Of a stretch of DNA of 39,319 bases, positions 6,378 through 14,293 are shown in pieces. Where the stretch lies: NCBI GenBank assembly GCA_017465885.1, contig JAFTVG010000007.1:1-39319 (forward strand), in the 5' to 3' direction. The notes below the pieces were generated by a model that was not told the DNA's origin, did not search any database, and saw nothing but the letters and a program-made list of their open reading frames with translations. Both the position numbers and the translations under genes were made by a program. This DNA comes from Clostridia bacterium. Its GTDB lineage: Bacteria; Bacillota; Clostridia; Oscillospirales; CAG-272. Each line of letters opens with the position of its first letter. Within the stretch, counting starts at the first letter, position 1.

Positions 6378-7454
6378 ATGAGCAGATTTTTTTCAAAAAA
6401 ATACAAGGCGCTGACCCCCTACACCCCGGGTGAACAGCCCGGAGGCAGAGCCTTCGTAAAATTAAACACCAACGAATCGCCCTTCCCCCCCTCCAAAAGG
6501 GCAATGGAGGAGGCGGCAAAGGCATCAGAGCGTCTACAGCTCTACCCCGACCCCACCTGCAAAAGACTGACCGAGAAAATGGCGGAGGTGCTGGGGGTTA
6601 CGCCCGACAAGGTGCTGATGACCAACGGCTCGGACGAGATCTTGAATTTTGCCTTTATGGCATTTTGCGATAAGGAGCACCCCGCCGCATTTGCCGATAT
6701 CACCTACGGCTTTTATAAGGTCTTTGCGGAGCTGAACGGTGTGCTCTACGAGCAGATCCCCTTAAATAGCGATTTCACCCTGCCGACAGAGAAGTTTCTC
6801 CGGCTGCCCCATACCCTTTTTATAGCCAATCCCAACGCCCCCACGGGGCTTGCCATCCCTCTTTCTGATATTGAAAGACTGCTGCAAAGCAATCCCGACA
6901 GAGTGGTGGTCATCGACGAGGCGTACGTGGATTTCGGCGGGGAAAGCGCGGTGGGACTTACCGAAAAGTACGACAACCTGCTGGTCACGGGCACCTTCTC
7001 CAAGTCCCGCTCCATGGCAGGGGCGCGCCTTGGCTACGGCGTTGCCTGCCCTGCACTGATAAACGATCTCAATACCATCAAATATTCCACAAACCCCTAT
7101 AACGTAAACGCCATGACCGCCGCGGCAGGCTATGGAATGCTTCTTGACGAGGAGTATACAAGAGCAAACTGCCAAAGGATCATTGCCACCAGAGCCCGTG
7201 TGAAGGAAGCCCTTGAGGGACTTGGGTTCGTTGTGATCCCGTCGCTTACAAACTTCCTTTTTGCCAAAAGGGAAGGGCTTTCGGGGATGGACTACTATTT
7301 GAAATTAAAGGAAAAAGGGGTGCTGGTGCGCCACTTTGAAACCGAAAGGTTAAAGGACTTTAACCGTATCACCATCGGAAGCGAGGGTGAAATGGACGTC
7401 TTTTTGAAGGCGACAGAAGAAATTTTAAAGGAAAGTGAAGGCGTGCTTTTATGA
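6378..7454 (+). CDS. hisC: Histidinol-phosphate aminotransferase
   Basis: HisC is a PLP-dependent class I/II aminotransferase that turns imidazole-acetol phosphate into histidinol phosphate with glutamate as donor. The 358 residues contain LNTNESPFPPS (about 28-38), TNGSDEILNFAF, NPNAPTGLAIP (about 152-162), VVIDEAYVDFGG (about 176-187) and the PLP-lysine motif TFSKSRSMAGARLGYG with K209. R-x-T-IGS near the C-terminus binds the substrate phosphate and carboxylate in the family. The 33-bp gap to hisD is the largest gap before hisC in the operon; AAAAAGGAAT precedes the ATG. The stop overlaps the hisB start. Confidence 0.95.
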   Translation: MSRFFSKKYKALTPYTPGEQPGGRAFVKLNTNESPFPPSKRAMEEAAKASERLQLYPDPTCKRLTEKMAEVLGVTPDKVLMTNGSDEILNFAFMAFCDKEHPAAFADITYGFYKVFAELNGVLYEQIPLNSDFTLPTEKFLRLPHTLFIANPNAPTGLAIPLSDIERLLQSNPDRVVVIDEAYVDFGGESAVGLTEKYDNLLVTGTFSKSRSMAGARLGYGVACPALINDLNTIKYSTNPYNVNAMTAAAGYGMLLDEEYTRANCQRIIATRARVKEALEGLGFVVIPSLTNFLFAKREGLSGMDYYLKLKEKGVLVRHFETERLKDFNRITIGSEGEMDVFLKATEEILKESEGVLL

Positions 7455-8038
7455 GAACAGCCACCATCAACAGAAAAACGGCGGAGACCGATATCTGCCT
7501 GACCCTCACCCTTGACGGCAAGGGTGAAGGTAAGATCGACAGCGGATGCGGATTTCTTGACCATATGCTCACCCTTTTTGCCCGTCACGGGCGCTTTGAC
7601 CTGACTCTTTGCTGCAAAGGCGATACCTACGTGGACGATCACCACACGGTGGAGGATATCGGTATCTGTCTTGGCAAGGCGTTTAAAGAAGCCCTTGGCG
7701 ATAAAAGAGGGATCGTGCGCTACGGTGACACCACCTTGCCTATGGATGAAAGCCTGATCTTGACCGCAGTGGATTTTTCGGGCAGACCCTATCTCGGCTT
7801 TGATCTGCAGATCCCCACAGAAAAGGTGGGCAGCTTTGACACCGAGCTGGTGGAGGAGTTTTTCCTGGCGTTCGTGAGAAACGCCGAATGCACCCTCCAC
7901 GTTAAACAGCTTGCAGGCAAGAACAGCCACCACATTATTGAAGGAACCTTCAAGTCCTTCGGCAGAACGGTGAAAAAGGCGGTCAACCTTGAAGCGGGCT
8001 TTGAAAACGATATTCCCTCCACGAAAGGGGTGCTTTGA
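7451..8038 (+). CDS. hisB: Imidazoleglycerol-phosphate dehydratase
   Basis: HisB removes water from imidazoleglycerol phosphate to give imidazole-acetol phosphate with two manganese ions. This is the monofunctional form of 195 residues; the N-terminal phosphatase domain of the E. coli bifunctional enzyme is lacking. Metal ligands lie in GCGFLDHMLTLFARHG (about 35-50), DDHHTVEDIG (about 61-70) and the second repeat around SHHIIEGTFKSFGR (about 159-172). ATG 7451 overlaps the hisC stop by ATGA. The stop TGA shares one base with the hisH ATG, so translation is coupled in both directions. Confidence 0.96.
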   Translation: MRTATINRKTAETDICLTLTLDGKGEGKIDSGCGFLDHMLTLFARHGRFDLTLCCKGDTYVDDHHTVEDIGICLGKAFKEALGDKRGIVRYGDTTLPMDESLILTAVDFSGRPYLGFDLQIPTEKVGSFDTELVEEFFLAFVRNAECTLHVKQLAGKNSHHIIEGTFKSFGRTVKKAVNLEAGFENDIPSTKGVL

Positions 8039-8649
8039 TGATCGCCATCGTGGATTACGGCGTTGGAAATCTCTATTCTCTGCATCGCTCCTTTGAAGCC
8101 ATCGGAGCAGAGGTGAAGATCACCGCAGACGAAAGGGAGATCAAAGCCGCCGACCGCATCCTCTTGCCGGGCGTGGGTGCCTTTGGCGATGCGGCAAACA
8201 AGCTTTACGCTTCGGGGCTTTCCGATCTGATCACAGAGGAAGCAAAGGAGGGCAAGCCCCTGCTTGGCATCTGCCTTGGAATGCAGATGCTTCTTGAAAA
8301 GAGCCTTGAATACGGCGAGCACCGCGGTCTTGGACTGATCGAGGGCGAGGTGCGCCCCATTTCCGAGGTCATTCCCAAAGGGCTGAAGATCCCCCACATC
8401 GGCTGGAACGCCCTGCAATTTCAAGGTGAAAAGAGTCCTCTTTTCAAATACGTAGAAGAAGGCGAGTGCGTGTATTTCGTCCACTCCTACCACGGGGCAA
8501 ATTGCGGCAAAAACGTGATCGCCACCGCAGAATACGGCGTGCCGCTGACTGCCGCGGTGGGGAAGGACAGCGTCTTTGGCTGTCAGTTCCATCCCGAAAA
8601 GAGCGGCAAGGTGGGACTGAATATCCTGCGTGCCTTCGTAGAGCTGTAA
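8038..8649 (+). CDS. hisH: Imidazole glycerol phosphate synthase, glutaminase subunit
   Basis: HisH is a class I glutamine amidotransferase that feeds ammonia to HisF. The start is ATG 8038, which overlaps the hisB stop in TGATG; the TTG three bases earlier is less likely. The 203 residues carry the oxyanion strand LLPGVGAFGDA (about 41-51), the nucleophile elbow GICLGMQMLLE with C79, and GCQFHPEKSG with H185 and E187, completing the triad. It has no synthetase domain of its own; its partner HisF is two genes downstream, separated by hisA. Confidence 0.96.
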   Translation: MIAIVDYGVGNLYSLHRSFEAIGAEVKITADEREIKAADRILLPGVGAFGDAANKLYASGLSDLITEEAKEGKPLLGICLGMQMLLEKSLEYGEHRGLGLIEGEVRPISEVIPKGLKIPHIGWNALQFQGEKSPLFKYVEEGECVYFVHSYHGANCGKNVIATAEYGVPLTAAVGKDSVFGCQFHPEKSGKVGLNILRAFVEL

Positions 8650-8664
8650 GAAAGGAAGAACAAG

Positions 8665-9378
8665 ATGATTATTTTTCCTGCAATCGATTTGTATGACGGC
8701 AAGGCGGTGCGTCTTTATAAGGGCGATTACGACAAGATGACCGTCTATAGCGAAAATCCCCCCGAGATCGCCGCGGATTTTAAGGCAAAGGGTGCCACCC
8801 ATATGCACATCGTGGATTTAGAGGGGGCAAAAAACGGGGATACCCCCAATTTTGAAACCGTTTTGGCGATCAAAAAGACCTTCGGCGGCTTTTGTGAAAT
8901 AGGCGGAGGCATCAGAAGCATAGAGGTGATTGAGCGTTACCTTTCTGCGGGCGTGGATCGGGTGATTCTCGGCACTGCCGCCGTAAAGGACAAAACCTTC
9001 ACCGAGCAGGCGGCAAAAAAATACGGCGAGCAGATCGCCCTTGGGGTAGACATCAAGGACGGCTACGTTGCCGTGAAGGGATGGATCGAAAAGACCGCCC
9101 TTGATCCCTTTGACTTCTGCAAGGATATGCAGAATATCGGTATCAACACTCTCATTTGCACCGATATTTCAAGAGACGGCGCCATGAAGGGGACCAACGT
9201 CGGACTTTACGAGCAGCTTTCAAAGCAGCTTCATATGAAAATCATCGCCTCGGGCGGCGTTTCGGGTATGGAGGACGTGAAGAGCCTAAGAAAGCTGGAT
9301 CTTTACGGCGCAATCGTGGGCAAGGCGTACTATACGGGAGCCTTGGATCTCAAAGAGGCAATAAAGGAGGCAAAATGA
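8665..9378 (+). CDS. hisA: ProFAR isomerase
   Basis: HisA is a TIM-barrel enzyme that opens the ribose of ProFAR to PRFAR by an Amadori rearrangement. The 237 residues show FPAIDLYDGKAVRLYKGDY with the general-base D8, GGGIRSIEVIERYL (about 81-94) and the catalytic region CTDISRDGAMKGTN (about 166-179), followed by IASGGVSGMEDV (about 192-203), the two phosphate-binding half-barrel sites shared with HisF. AAGAAAGGAAG lies before the ATG. The stop overlaps hisF by ATGA. I see no sign of the PriA-type double function (no trpF gap can be judged from this window). Confidence 0.95.
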   Translation: MIIFPAIDLYDGKAVRLYKGDYDKMTVYSENPPEIAADFKAKGATHMHIVDLEGAKNGDTPNFETVLAIKKTFGGFCEIGGGIRSIEVIERYLSAGVDRVILGTAAVKDKTFTEQAAKKYGEQIALGVDIKDGYVAVKGWIEKTALDPFDFCKDMQNIGINTLICTDISRDGAMKGTNVGLYEQLSKQLHMKIIASGGVSGMEDVKSLRKLDLYGAIVGKAYYTGALDLKEAIKEAK

Positions 9379-10133
9379 TCACCAAAAGAATCATCCCTTG
9401 TCTTGACGTAAAGGACGGCAGAGTGGTCAAGGGGATCAATTTCAAGGGACTTGCAGACGTTTCCTCCCCCGTGGAGTTGGCAAAATTCTACAGCGACTGC
9501 GGGGCAGACGAGCTGGTCTTTTACGACATCACCGCCTCCGCAGAGGGCAGAACCCTCTTTACCGACATTTTAAGAGAGACTGCACGGAAGGTCTTCATTC
9601 CCCTGACCGTGGGCGGGGGCATCAATACCGTTTCCGATTTTGACAGAGTGCTCAAGTGCGGGGCTGACAAGGTCAGCGTCAATTCGGGCGCTATCCGCAA
9701 TCCCTCCCTCATTGACGAGGCGGCAAAGCTGTACGGCGACCAGTGCGTGGTGCTTTCAGCCGACGTGAAGAGAGTGGACGGGGTCTTCCGCGTCTTTGCC
9801 AAGGGCGGCAGAGAAAACACGGGGATGGAAGCCATCTCCTGGATCAAGGAATGTGTGGATAGAGGTGCGGGAGAGATCGTGGTCAACTCTATCGACACCG
9901 ACGGCGTGAAGGGCGGCTTTGATCTTGAAATGCTGGACGCCGTTTGCAAAGCCGTTTCGGTTCCGGTCATCGCATCGGGAGGCGCGGGCAATATCGAGCA
10001 TTTCATCACCCTCTTTAACACCCTTCCCGGGGTGGATGCGGGGCTTGCCGCCTCCATCTTCCATTTTGGAGAGGTGAAGATCGAGGACCTGAAAAAGGCA
10101 ATGAAAGGCGCGGGCATTCCCGCACGTTTGTAA
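9375..10133 (+). CDS. hisF: Imidazole glycerol phosphate synthase, cyclase subunit
   Basis: HisF is a TIM barrel that uses ammonia from HisH to close the imidazole ring, giving imidazoleglycerol phosphate and AICAR. ATG 9375 follows AAAGGAGG and overlaps the hisA stop; the longer open frame upstream is only a shadow in hisA. The 252 residues contain IPCLDVKDGRVVKG with catalytic D11, TVGGGINTVSDFD (about 79-91), the second catalytic aspartate D130 in SADVKR, SIDTDGVKGGFDLEM with D176, and IASGGAGNIEHF (about 198-209). All expected residues are present. Confidence 0.96.
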   Translation: MITKRIIPCLDVKDGRVVKGINFKGLADVSSPVELAKFYSDCGADELVFYDITASAEGRTLFTDILRETARKVFIPLTVGGGINTVSDFDRVLKCGADKVSVNSGAIRNPSLIDEAAKLYGDQCVVLSADVKRVDGVFRVFAKGGRENTGMEAISWIKECVDRGAGEIVVNSIDTDGVKGGFDLEMLDAVCKAVSVPVIASGGAGNIEHFITLFNTLPGVDAGLAASIFHFGEVKIEDLKKAMKGAGIPARL

Positions 10134-10160
10134 AGCAAAAACCGAAAGGAATCTGGAGTA

Positions 10161-10820
10161 ATGGAAGTACTTTTTGACATTGAAAAACTGAAATTTGACG
10201 AAAAGGGACTCATCCCCGCCATCGTGGTGGACGCCGTCTCGGGCAAGGTGCTTACCCTTGCCTATATGAATAAGGAAAGCCTGCAGATCACTCTGCAAAA
10301 GGAGCTGACCTGCTTCTTCAGCCGTTCAAGACAACAGCTCTGGCTCAAGGGTGAGACCAGCGGCAACTATCAGCACGTGGTGTCCGTCACCGCAGACTGC
10401 GACTATGATGCGCTGGTGGTCAAGGTGGAGCCCGACGGTCCCGCCTGTCATACGGGCAGCTTTTCCTGCTTTGAAAACACCCTTGCCATCAGCGAAGAGC
10501 GCCGCGACTTTACCCTTGACGGTCTGATGAAGCTGATCGAAGGGCGCAAGACCGAGAAGAAAGAGGGCTCTTATACCACCTATCTTTTTGAAAAGGGGCT
10601 TGATAAGATCTTAAAGAAGGTGGGCGAGGAGTCTACCGAGGTGATCATCGCCGCCAAGGCAAACGACAAGGCGGAAACGATCTACGAGATCTCCGACCTT
10701 GCCTACCACGTGATGGTGCTGATGGTGGAGGCGGGCATCTCCCTTGAGGATATCCACCGCGAGCTTGCCTCCCGCCACGTCATCGACCACAAGGTCAAGC
10801 AGGAGAAGATGACCAAATAA
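10161..10820 (+). CDS. hisI (hisIE): Bifunctional PRA-CH cyclohydrolase / PRA-PH pyrophosphatase
   Basis: The protein carries out the second and third steps of histidine synthesis. Residues of about 1-115 are His[14 protein letters not shown], the zinc/magnesium region [13 protein letters not shown] and [11 protein letters not shown]. Residues of about 120-219 are His[19 protein letters not shown] and [16 protein letters not shown], the all-alpha NTP pyrophosphatase motif with its acidic metal ligands. The fused arrangement and the length of 219 are common in Firmicutes and enterics. The 27-bp gap to hisF carries a ribosome site (GAAAGGAATCTGGAG). It is the last gene, and a terminator follows 28 bases later. 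Confidence 0.95.
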   Translation: MEVLFDIEKLKFDEKGLIPAIVVDAVSGKVLTLAYMNKESLQITLQKELTCFFSRSRQQLWLKGETSGNYQHVVSVTADCDYDALVVKVEPDGPACHTGSFSCFENTLAISEERRDFTLDGLMKLIEGRKTEKKEGSYTTYLFEKGLDKILKKVGEESTEVIIAAKANDKAETIYEISDLAYHVMVLMVEAGISLEDIHRELASRHVIDHKVKQEKMTK

Positions 10821-10847
10821 AACACGCACAGAAAAGGTCTTTCAATA

Positions 10848-10884
10848 AAAAAGAGCTATATCGCAAGGATATAACTCTTTTTTT
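10848..10884 (+). terminator. Terminator of the histidine operon
   Basis: AAAAAGAG-C-TATATC (10848-10862) pairs across a short GCAA-type loop with GATATA-A-CTCTTTTT, ending in seven T at 10878-10884. Confidence 0.85.
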
Positions 10885-10901
10885 GTTGTTTATAAACGTT
10901 G

Positions 10902-11114
10902 TCAGCAGACCGTCGCCGCCCCCAGAAGCAGCTCGTCGGTGCTGACTCCAAGGACTCTTGCAATGTGGGCAAAGGTCAGTACGTCGGGCAGGGCGTGTCC
11001 GTTTTCCCACTTGGAGATGGCTTGTGGGGTGACGGCAAGGAGCCGCCCCAACTCCTCCTGGGTGTAGCCGCATCTGGTGCGGCAGCTTTTCAACCGTTTT
11101 CCGATCAGCTTCAT
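10902..11114 (-). CDS. Small XRE-family DNA-binding protein
   Basis: The 70-residue protein is almost only a Cro/C1-type helix-turn-helix: RLKSCRTRCGYTQEELGRLL and then TPQAISKWENGHALPD (recognition helix about 29-38). It has no extra sensor domain. The start lies 18 bases after the stop of the AraC-type gene on the same strand, so the two are probably one operon. GGAAGGAGCCG just upstream of the ATG is a good ribosome site. Such minimal repressors often control their own operon. The target is unknown. Confidence 0.85.
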   Translation of the reverse strand: MKLIGKRLKSCRTRCGYTQEELGRLLAVTPQAISKWENGHALPDVLTFAHIARVLGVSTDELLLGAATVC

Positions 11115-11132
11115 TTCGGCTCCTTCCTTTCG

Positions 11133-12056
11133 TCAGTTGATCTCGTTTTTTCGCTTTAAGAGCGCCTTTTTTCTGTAGTCTGCGGGGGTGTCTTTGGTGT
11201 GGGCTTTAAAGACTCTGCTGAAATGCTGAACGGTCTTGAAGCCGCATCTGTCGGCAACGTCCTTTAAGGGCACCTCTGTAAAGGCGAGCTGCTTTTTGGC
11301 GATCTTGATGCGGTGCTTCATCAGATACTGCATCGCCGTCATGTCCAGCTCCTCCTTAAAAAGATCGGTCAAGGTGGTCTTGTTGATGCCGCAGGCGGCG
11401 GCGATCTGTAAAAGGCTCAGCTCCTCCATATAGTGCCCCTCGATAAAAAGCACCGCATCCTTTAATTTGGCACTTGACAGGGCAGGGGTGGAGTCGGCGG
11501 TGGTCTCCCCTTCGCCGTAGCCGATCAGACCGTACATCCGCTCAAGGGCAATGATGATCTCCATAAAATGAGAGCGGCCTCTGCACGACCAGTACCAGTC
11601 TCTCTGATCGGTCAACTCCTTGCTCATTCGGATGCAGGAGCTTTCCACGGTGGCTCTGTAATTGTCACAGATGGGCACCACGTGCTGTCCGTCAACAAAG
11701 GGCTTGAGCATAAACATGTCGTGTACGGTGGCAATATCTCCGTAATCCTGCGAATAAAGAAGCTCAAAGGTCATATTTACGTTGAGAAATTTGGGATGAA
11801 AATAGATGCAGTAATAATGCGCCTTGGATTTGGAGATCAGCGTGGGCGCTTCCTTCTCGTTGAAGCAGAAAAAGCAGGGGGCGGCGGAGGAGACGTCGAC
11901 ACCGTTTAGCTTGAAGGAGAGCCGTCCCTGCAGCAGGCAGACGAGCAAAAAGCACTCGTCCTTGATGTCGATGTGGGATAAGGTGCCGTTTTCCACGCAC
12001 TCCACGTAGGCGATCTTTCCGGCGTTGTATTTTCTTCCCACGGTAATATGCTCCAT
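11133..12056 (-). CDS. AraC-family transcriptional regulator
   Basis: The start is the ATG at 12056 (MEHITVG), behind GGGTGGTGAG. A longer frame to 12101 begins upstream of the predicted transcription start and is excluded. The 307 residues have an N-terminal cupin-like part (SFKLNGVDVSSAAPCFFCFN, and HYYCIYFHPKF), a typical AraC sensor, and two C-terminal helix-turn-helix motifs (LSLLQIAAACGINKTTLTDLFKEEL and LKDVADRCGFKTVQHFSRVFK, about 215-295), ending DTPADYRKKAL, the family tail. A sugar or other small molecule is the usual ligand. No transport or catabolic genes lie beside it, so the target is unclear. The small XRE gene follows in the same operon. Confidence 0.92.
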   Translation of the reverse strand: MEHITVGRKYNAGKIAYVECVENGTLSHIDIKDECFLLVCLLQGRLSFKLNGVDVSSAAPCFFCFNEKEAPTLISKSKAHYYCIYFHPKFLNVNMTFELLYSQDYGDIATVHDMFMLKPFVDGQHVVPICDNYRATVESSCIRMSKELTDQRDWYWSCRGRSHFMEIIIALERMYGLIGYGEGETTADSTPALSSAKLKDAVLFIEGHYMEELSLLQIAAACGINKTTLTDLFKEELDMTAMQYLMKHRIKIAKKQLAFTEVPLKDVADRCGFKTVQHFSRVFKAHTKDTPADYRKKALLKRKNEIN

Positions 12057-12105
12057 TTGCTCACCACCCGTCCTTTTTTGAGATCTCATCGGTTTGTACA
12101 CTCAT

Positions 12106-12134
12106 ATTTTAGCATACCTGCGGAGTTTACGCAA
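12106..12134 (-). promoter_or_regulatory. Promoter of the AraC-XRE operon
   Basis: On the minus strand TTGCGT (12134-12129), a 17-bp spacer and TAAAAT (12111-12106) with a TG one base before it (extended -10). Transcription would begin near 12099, which decides for the ATG at 12056. The rest of 12135-12322 is AT-rich with long A/T tracts and no gene. Confidence 0.65.
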
Positions 12135-12322
12135 GATGCAAACGTTGTCTGATTTACAGTTTCTTTTATCCCTGATCAAATTTTGTGGTCTGAAAGACCA
12201 AAACAGAGCCCTTTTTTGTGTCTGCAAAAAAAATAAAAAAATTTTTGTTTTTTCGTTGATTTTTTTATAAAAAAAACGACTATATGGTAAAAGGACTTCA
12301 TAAAAGGACCGGGAGAAGAAAA

Positions 12323-13069
12323 ATGGATTATTCGAAGCATATCCTTGCCTGCAGGAATGCGCAGGAATACATAGAAAAGCAGATATCATCGCCGCAGTCC
12401 GTGGGGCAGTCACTCGCGTTGCTTTACGAGCGGGCAAGATGCAGCGTAGCATATGAGGAATGGTCGGTGGGCGGAAAAAGCATGGACAGAGGATACTACT
12501 GCCCCTCCACCGTCAGAGATCTTGTGGTGGTCGGACAAAGCAGAGGTAAGCTTCTCAGGCGCCCCCGCCCCAAAAGCAGGCCGTCCTTTTGCTATGGCTT
12601 TGACGAAAACGGCCGTTTGCTGACGGTGACCACCTTGCAGGAGCAAAGCGGCAAGCCACTGCGTAAAGAGGTGCTGTTTTATGAGGGGGAATGTCAGTAC
12701 GGGCTTGCCGCAGACGTGGACGGCGGGTCACTTTCCTTGTGTGTCTGCCGTTATGAGGAAGGAACCCTTCGCTCCTACCGCTTGTATTTTTATAAAGAAG
12801 GGGTGGGGGTAGACCGCTTTCTTGCCGAGGACTATCAAAGAGAAGGTGACGGTCGGGCAGAGATCACCTTTTATGAATTTCGCTTGTCAAATCCTTACTT
12901 CGAGAAGGAGTGGACGCCGCGCCTTTACGATCATCGCCGTTACAGCTGTTATCTGAAGGGGGACGGACAGCTTGTCTGTCGGCAGACCGATTACGATAAG
13001 AATGGGGAGGGCGCCCCTTCCTTTGAGGTGCACGTCTTCAAAAGGGGAGGACGGATCATTCGGATCTGA
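12323..13069 (+). CDS. Hypothetical protein, 248 residues
   Basis: The start chosen is ATG 12323 (MDYSKHILAC) behind ACCGGGAGAAG; an in-frame ATG at 12284 has no ribosome site. The product is soluble, with no signal or membrane segment. It has an alpha-helical N-terminus (YIEKQISSPQSVGQSLALLYERA) and then a chain of beta-hairpin-like segments (FCYGFDENGRLLTVTTL, LRSYRLYFYKEGVGVDRF, AEITFYEFRLSNPYF) that recalls MORN/RHS-like or antitoxin-type beta meander sheets, but I cannot assign a family. It lies alone between two minus-strand genes. A weak TTGATT and a TATATG lie about 45-70 bp upstream. Function is unknown. Confidence 0.7.
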   Translation: MDYSKHILACRNAQEYIEKQISSPQSVGQSLALLYERARCSVAYEEWSVGGKSMDRGYYCPSTVRDLVVVGQSRGKLLRRPRPKSRPSFCYGFDENGRLLTVTTLQEQSGKPLRKEVLFYEGECQYGLAADVDGGSLSLCVCRYEEGTLRSYRLYFYKEGVGVDRFLAEDYQREGDGRAEITFYEFRLSNPYFEKEWTPRLYDHRRYSCYLKGDGQLVCRQTDYDKNGEGAPSFEVHVFKRGGRIIRI

Positions 13070-13071
13070 AT

Positions 13072-13113
13072 AAAAAAACAGGCGTATCTGCCCAAAAGTG
13101 CGGATACGCCTGT
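13072..13113 (-). terminator. Terminator of the acyltransferase gene
   Basis: ACAGGCGTATC (13078-13088) pairs with GATACGCCTGT (13103-13113). On the minus strand seven T follow (13078-13072), so it serves the minus-strand gene; on the plus strand the hairpin lies just after the 13069 stop without a T tract. Confidence 0.8.
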
Positions 13114-13117
13114 GAAT

Positions 13118-14137
13118 TCAGTTAAAGGTGGGAAGAGCGTCAAAGATCCTTTTCCAGAGCTTTTTTGCGGGGATGGAAAGCGCCCGTCCTGCAAGATGAA
13201 GGAGGATCGAAAGGAGCAGAACTGCCGCGCATTTGAACATAGGCTCTTCGAAGGTGACGAACTTACCGAGAACGATGCCCACGGCAACGTGGAGAAGATA
13301 GATGGAAAAGGAGAGATCCTTGCCGAAGATCTTATAATAGAGTCTGCCGCGGCATCCCTGAAGAGAAGTAAGGAAGCGTAAGAAAAAGAATGCCGAAAGA
13401 AGGGTGGAAAGGTACATTTCCATCACCACGATCCTGCTCTCTGCGATCTGCAGGAAAAAGAAGAGTACGCCCAAAGCAAGGAAGAGCGCTTTTTTGCCGC
13501 CGGATACGGCTTTGCCTCCGAAGTGCTTTGCCATAAGATAGCCCAAAGCAAAGTTGGGAAGACCGAAAAAGAGGGCGTTTCGAGTGTAGCGGATGGGCAT
13601 ATCTGTATACTGCAAAAGGTGCATATAGCCTGAAAAGAAAAGGTATATGGCAATGCAGGCGGGAACGAGCAGATAGTACCATTTTTCCTTGCGGTGCTTC
13701 ACCATCAAAAAGTGGATGAGTGATAAAACCAACAGCGCAATGAGGAACCAAAGCTGATAGCCGCTGTAGGTGACGGGGGTGTTCAAAAAGAAGAAATCAA
13801 GAAAGAGATCGTCGTGGAAAAGGGTGGTGAAATAGTAGCCGACCCCCTTGCCCTCGGCGTAGCAAAGGAAAAAGTCGAAAACCACGTAGAGCCCGAAGCC
13901 GAAGACCATATATTTCACGCTTCGGGAAAGGAAGGCACGGGTCTTTTTCTCTCTGACCTCTCTTTCGGGATGGTAATTATAATAGCCGCTGATCATAAAG
14001 AAGGTGGGCACGGCAAGGCGATACAGCGGGAAAAAGGGATAGGCTTCTCCCGCAAAATGAATGCAGATCACGAGAAATGCCAAAAAAACCTTGAAAAGAT
14101 CCAAGGCGAGATTTCGTTTTTTGATGATGTTGTTCAT
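13118..14137 (-). CDS. Membrane acyltransferase, family 3
   Basis: The 339-residue integral membrane protein has about ten hydrophobic helices. The N-terminus LALDLFKVFLAFLVICIHFA carries the histidine that is conserved in acyltransferase 3 enzymes (OafA/NodX type), followed by VPTFFMISGYYNY, the family's typical second-helix motif. The family moves acetyl, succinyl or longer acyl groups onto sugars, peptidoglycan or wall polymers at the cell surface. No SGNH domain is fused. ATG 14137 has TTTAAAGGAC six bases upstream. It is divergent from an esterase gene, with about 155 bp between them, so acylation and deacylation of the same surface polymer is a possible link (inference). The substrate is unknown. 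Confidence 0.88.
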   Translation of the reverse strand: MNNIIKKRNLALDLFKVFLAFLVICIHFAGEAYPFFPLYRLAVPTFFMISGYYNYHPEREVREKKTRAFLSRSVKYMVFGFGLYVVFDFFLCYAEGKGVGYYFTTLFHDDLFLDFFFLNTPVTYSGYQLWFLIALLVLSLIHFLMVKHRKEKWYYLLVPACIAIYLFFSGYMHLLQYTDMPIRYTRNALFFGLPNFALGYLMAKHFGGKAVSGGKKALFLALGVLFFFLQIAESRIVVMEMYLSTLLSAFFFLRFLTSLQGCRGRLYYKIFGKDLSFSIYLLHVAVGIVLGKFVTFEEPMFKCAAVLLLSILLHLAGRALSIPAKKLWKRIFDALPTFN

Positions 14138-14169
14138 AATTGTCCTTTAAAATAACAAAAGTCCTCAAC

Positions 14170-14197
14170 AGTATACCACGCTTTTATAAAATGTCAA
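14170..14197 (-). promoter_or_regulatory. Promoter of the acyltransferase gene
   Basis: On the minus strand TTGACA (14197-14192), a 16-bp spacer and TATACT (14175-14170), about 33 bp before the ATG. Confidence 0.85.
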
Positions 14198-14227
14198 GGA
14201 CTTCTTTTGAGGATTTTCTCCTGAAGA

Positions 14228-14256
14228 TTGACAGAACGGCAAAACTGTGCTATACT
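14228..14256 (+). promoter_or_regulatory. Promoter of the esterase gene
   Basis: TTGACA (14228-14233), a 17-bp spacer and TATACT (14251-14256), a near-perfect sigma-A promoter. It points away from the acyltransferase promoter with its start site about 30 bp before the ATG at 14294. Confidence 0.9.
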
Positions 14257-14293
14257 GTTTTATATTTGAAGCAGATTGGAAGGTGGAAGCAGT

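Noticed and set aside
7789..8808. 339-residue minus-strand frame
   Set aside because: It is a shadow across hisB, hisH and hisA, all of which have full family motifs on the plus strand.
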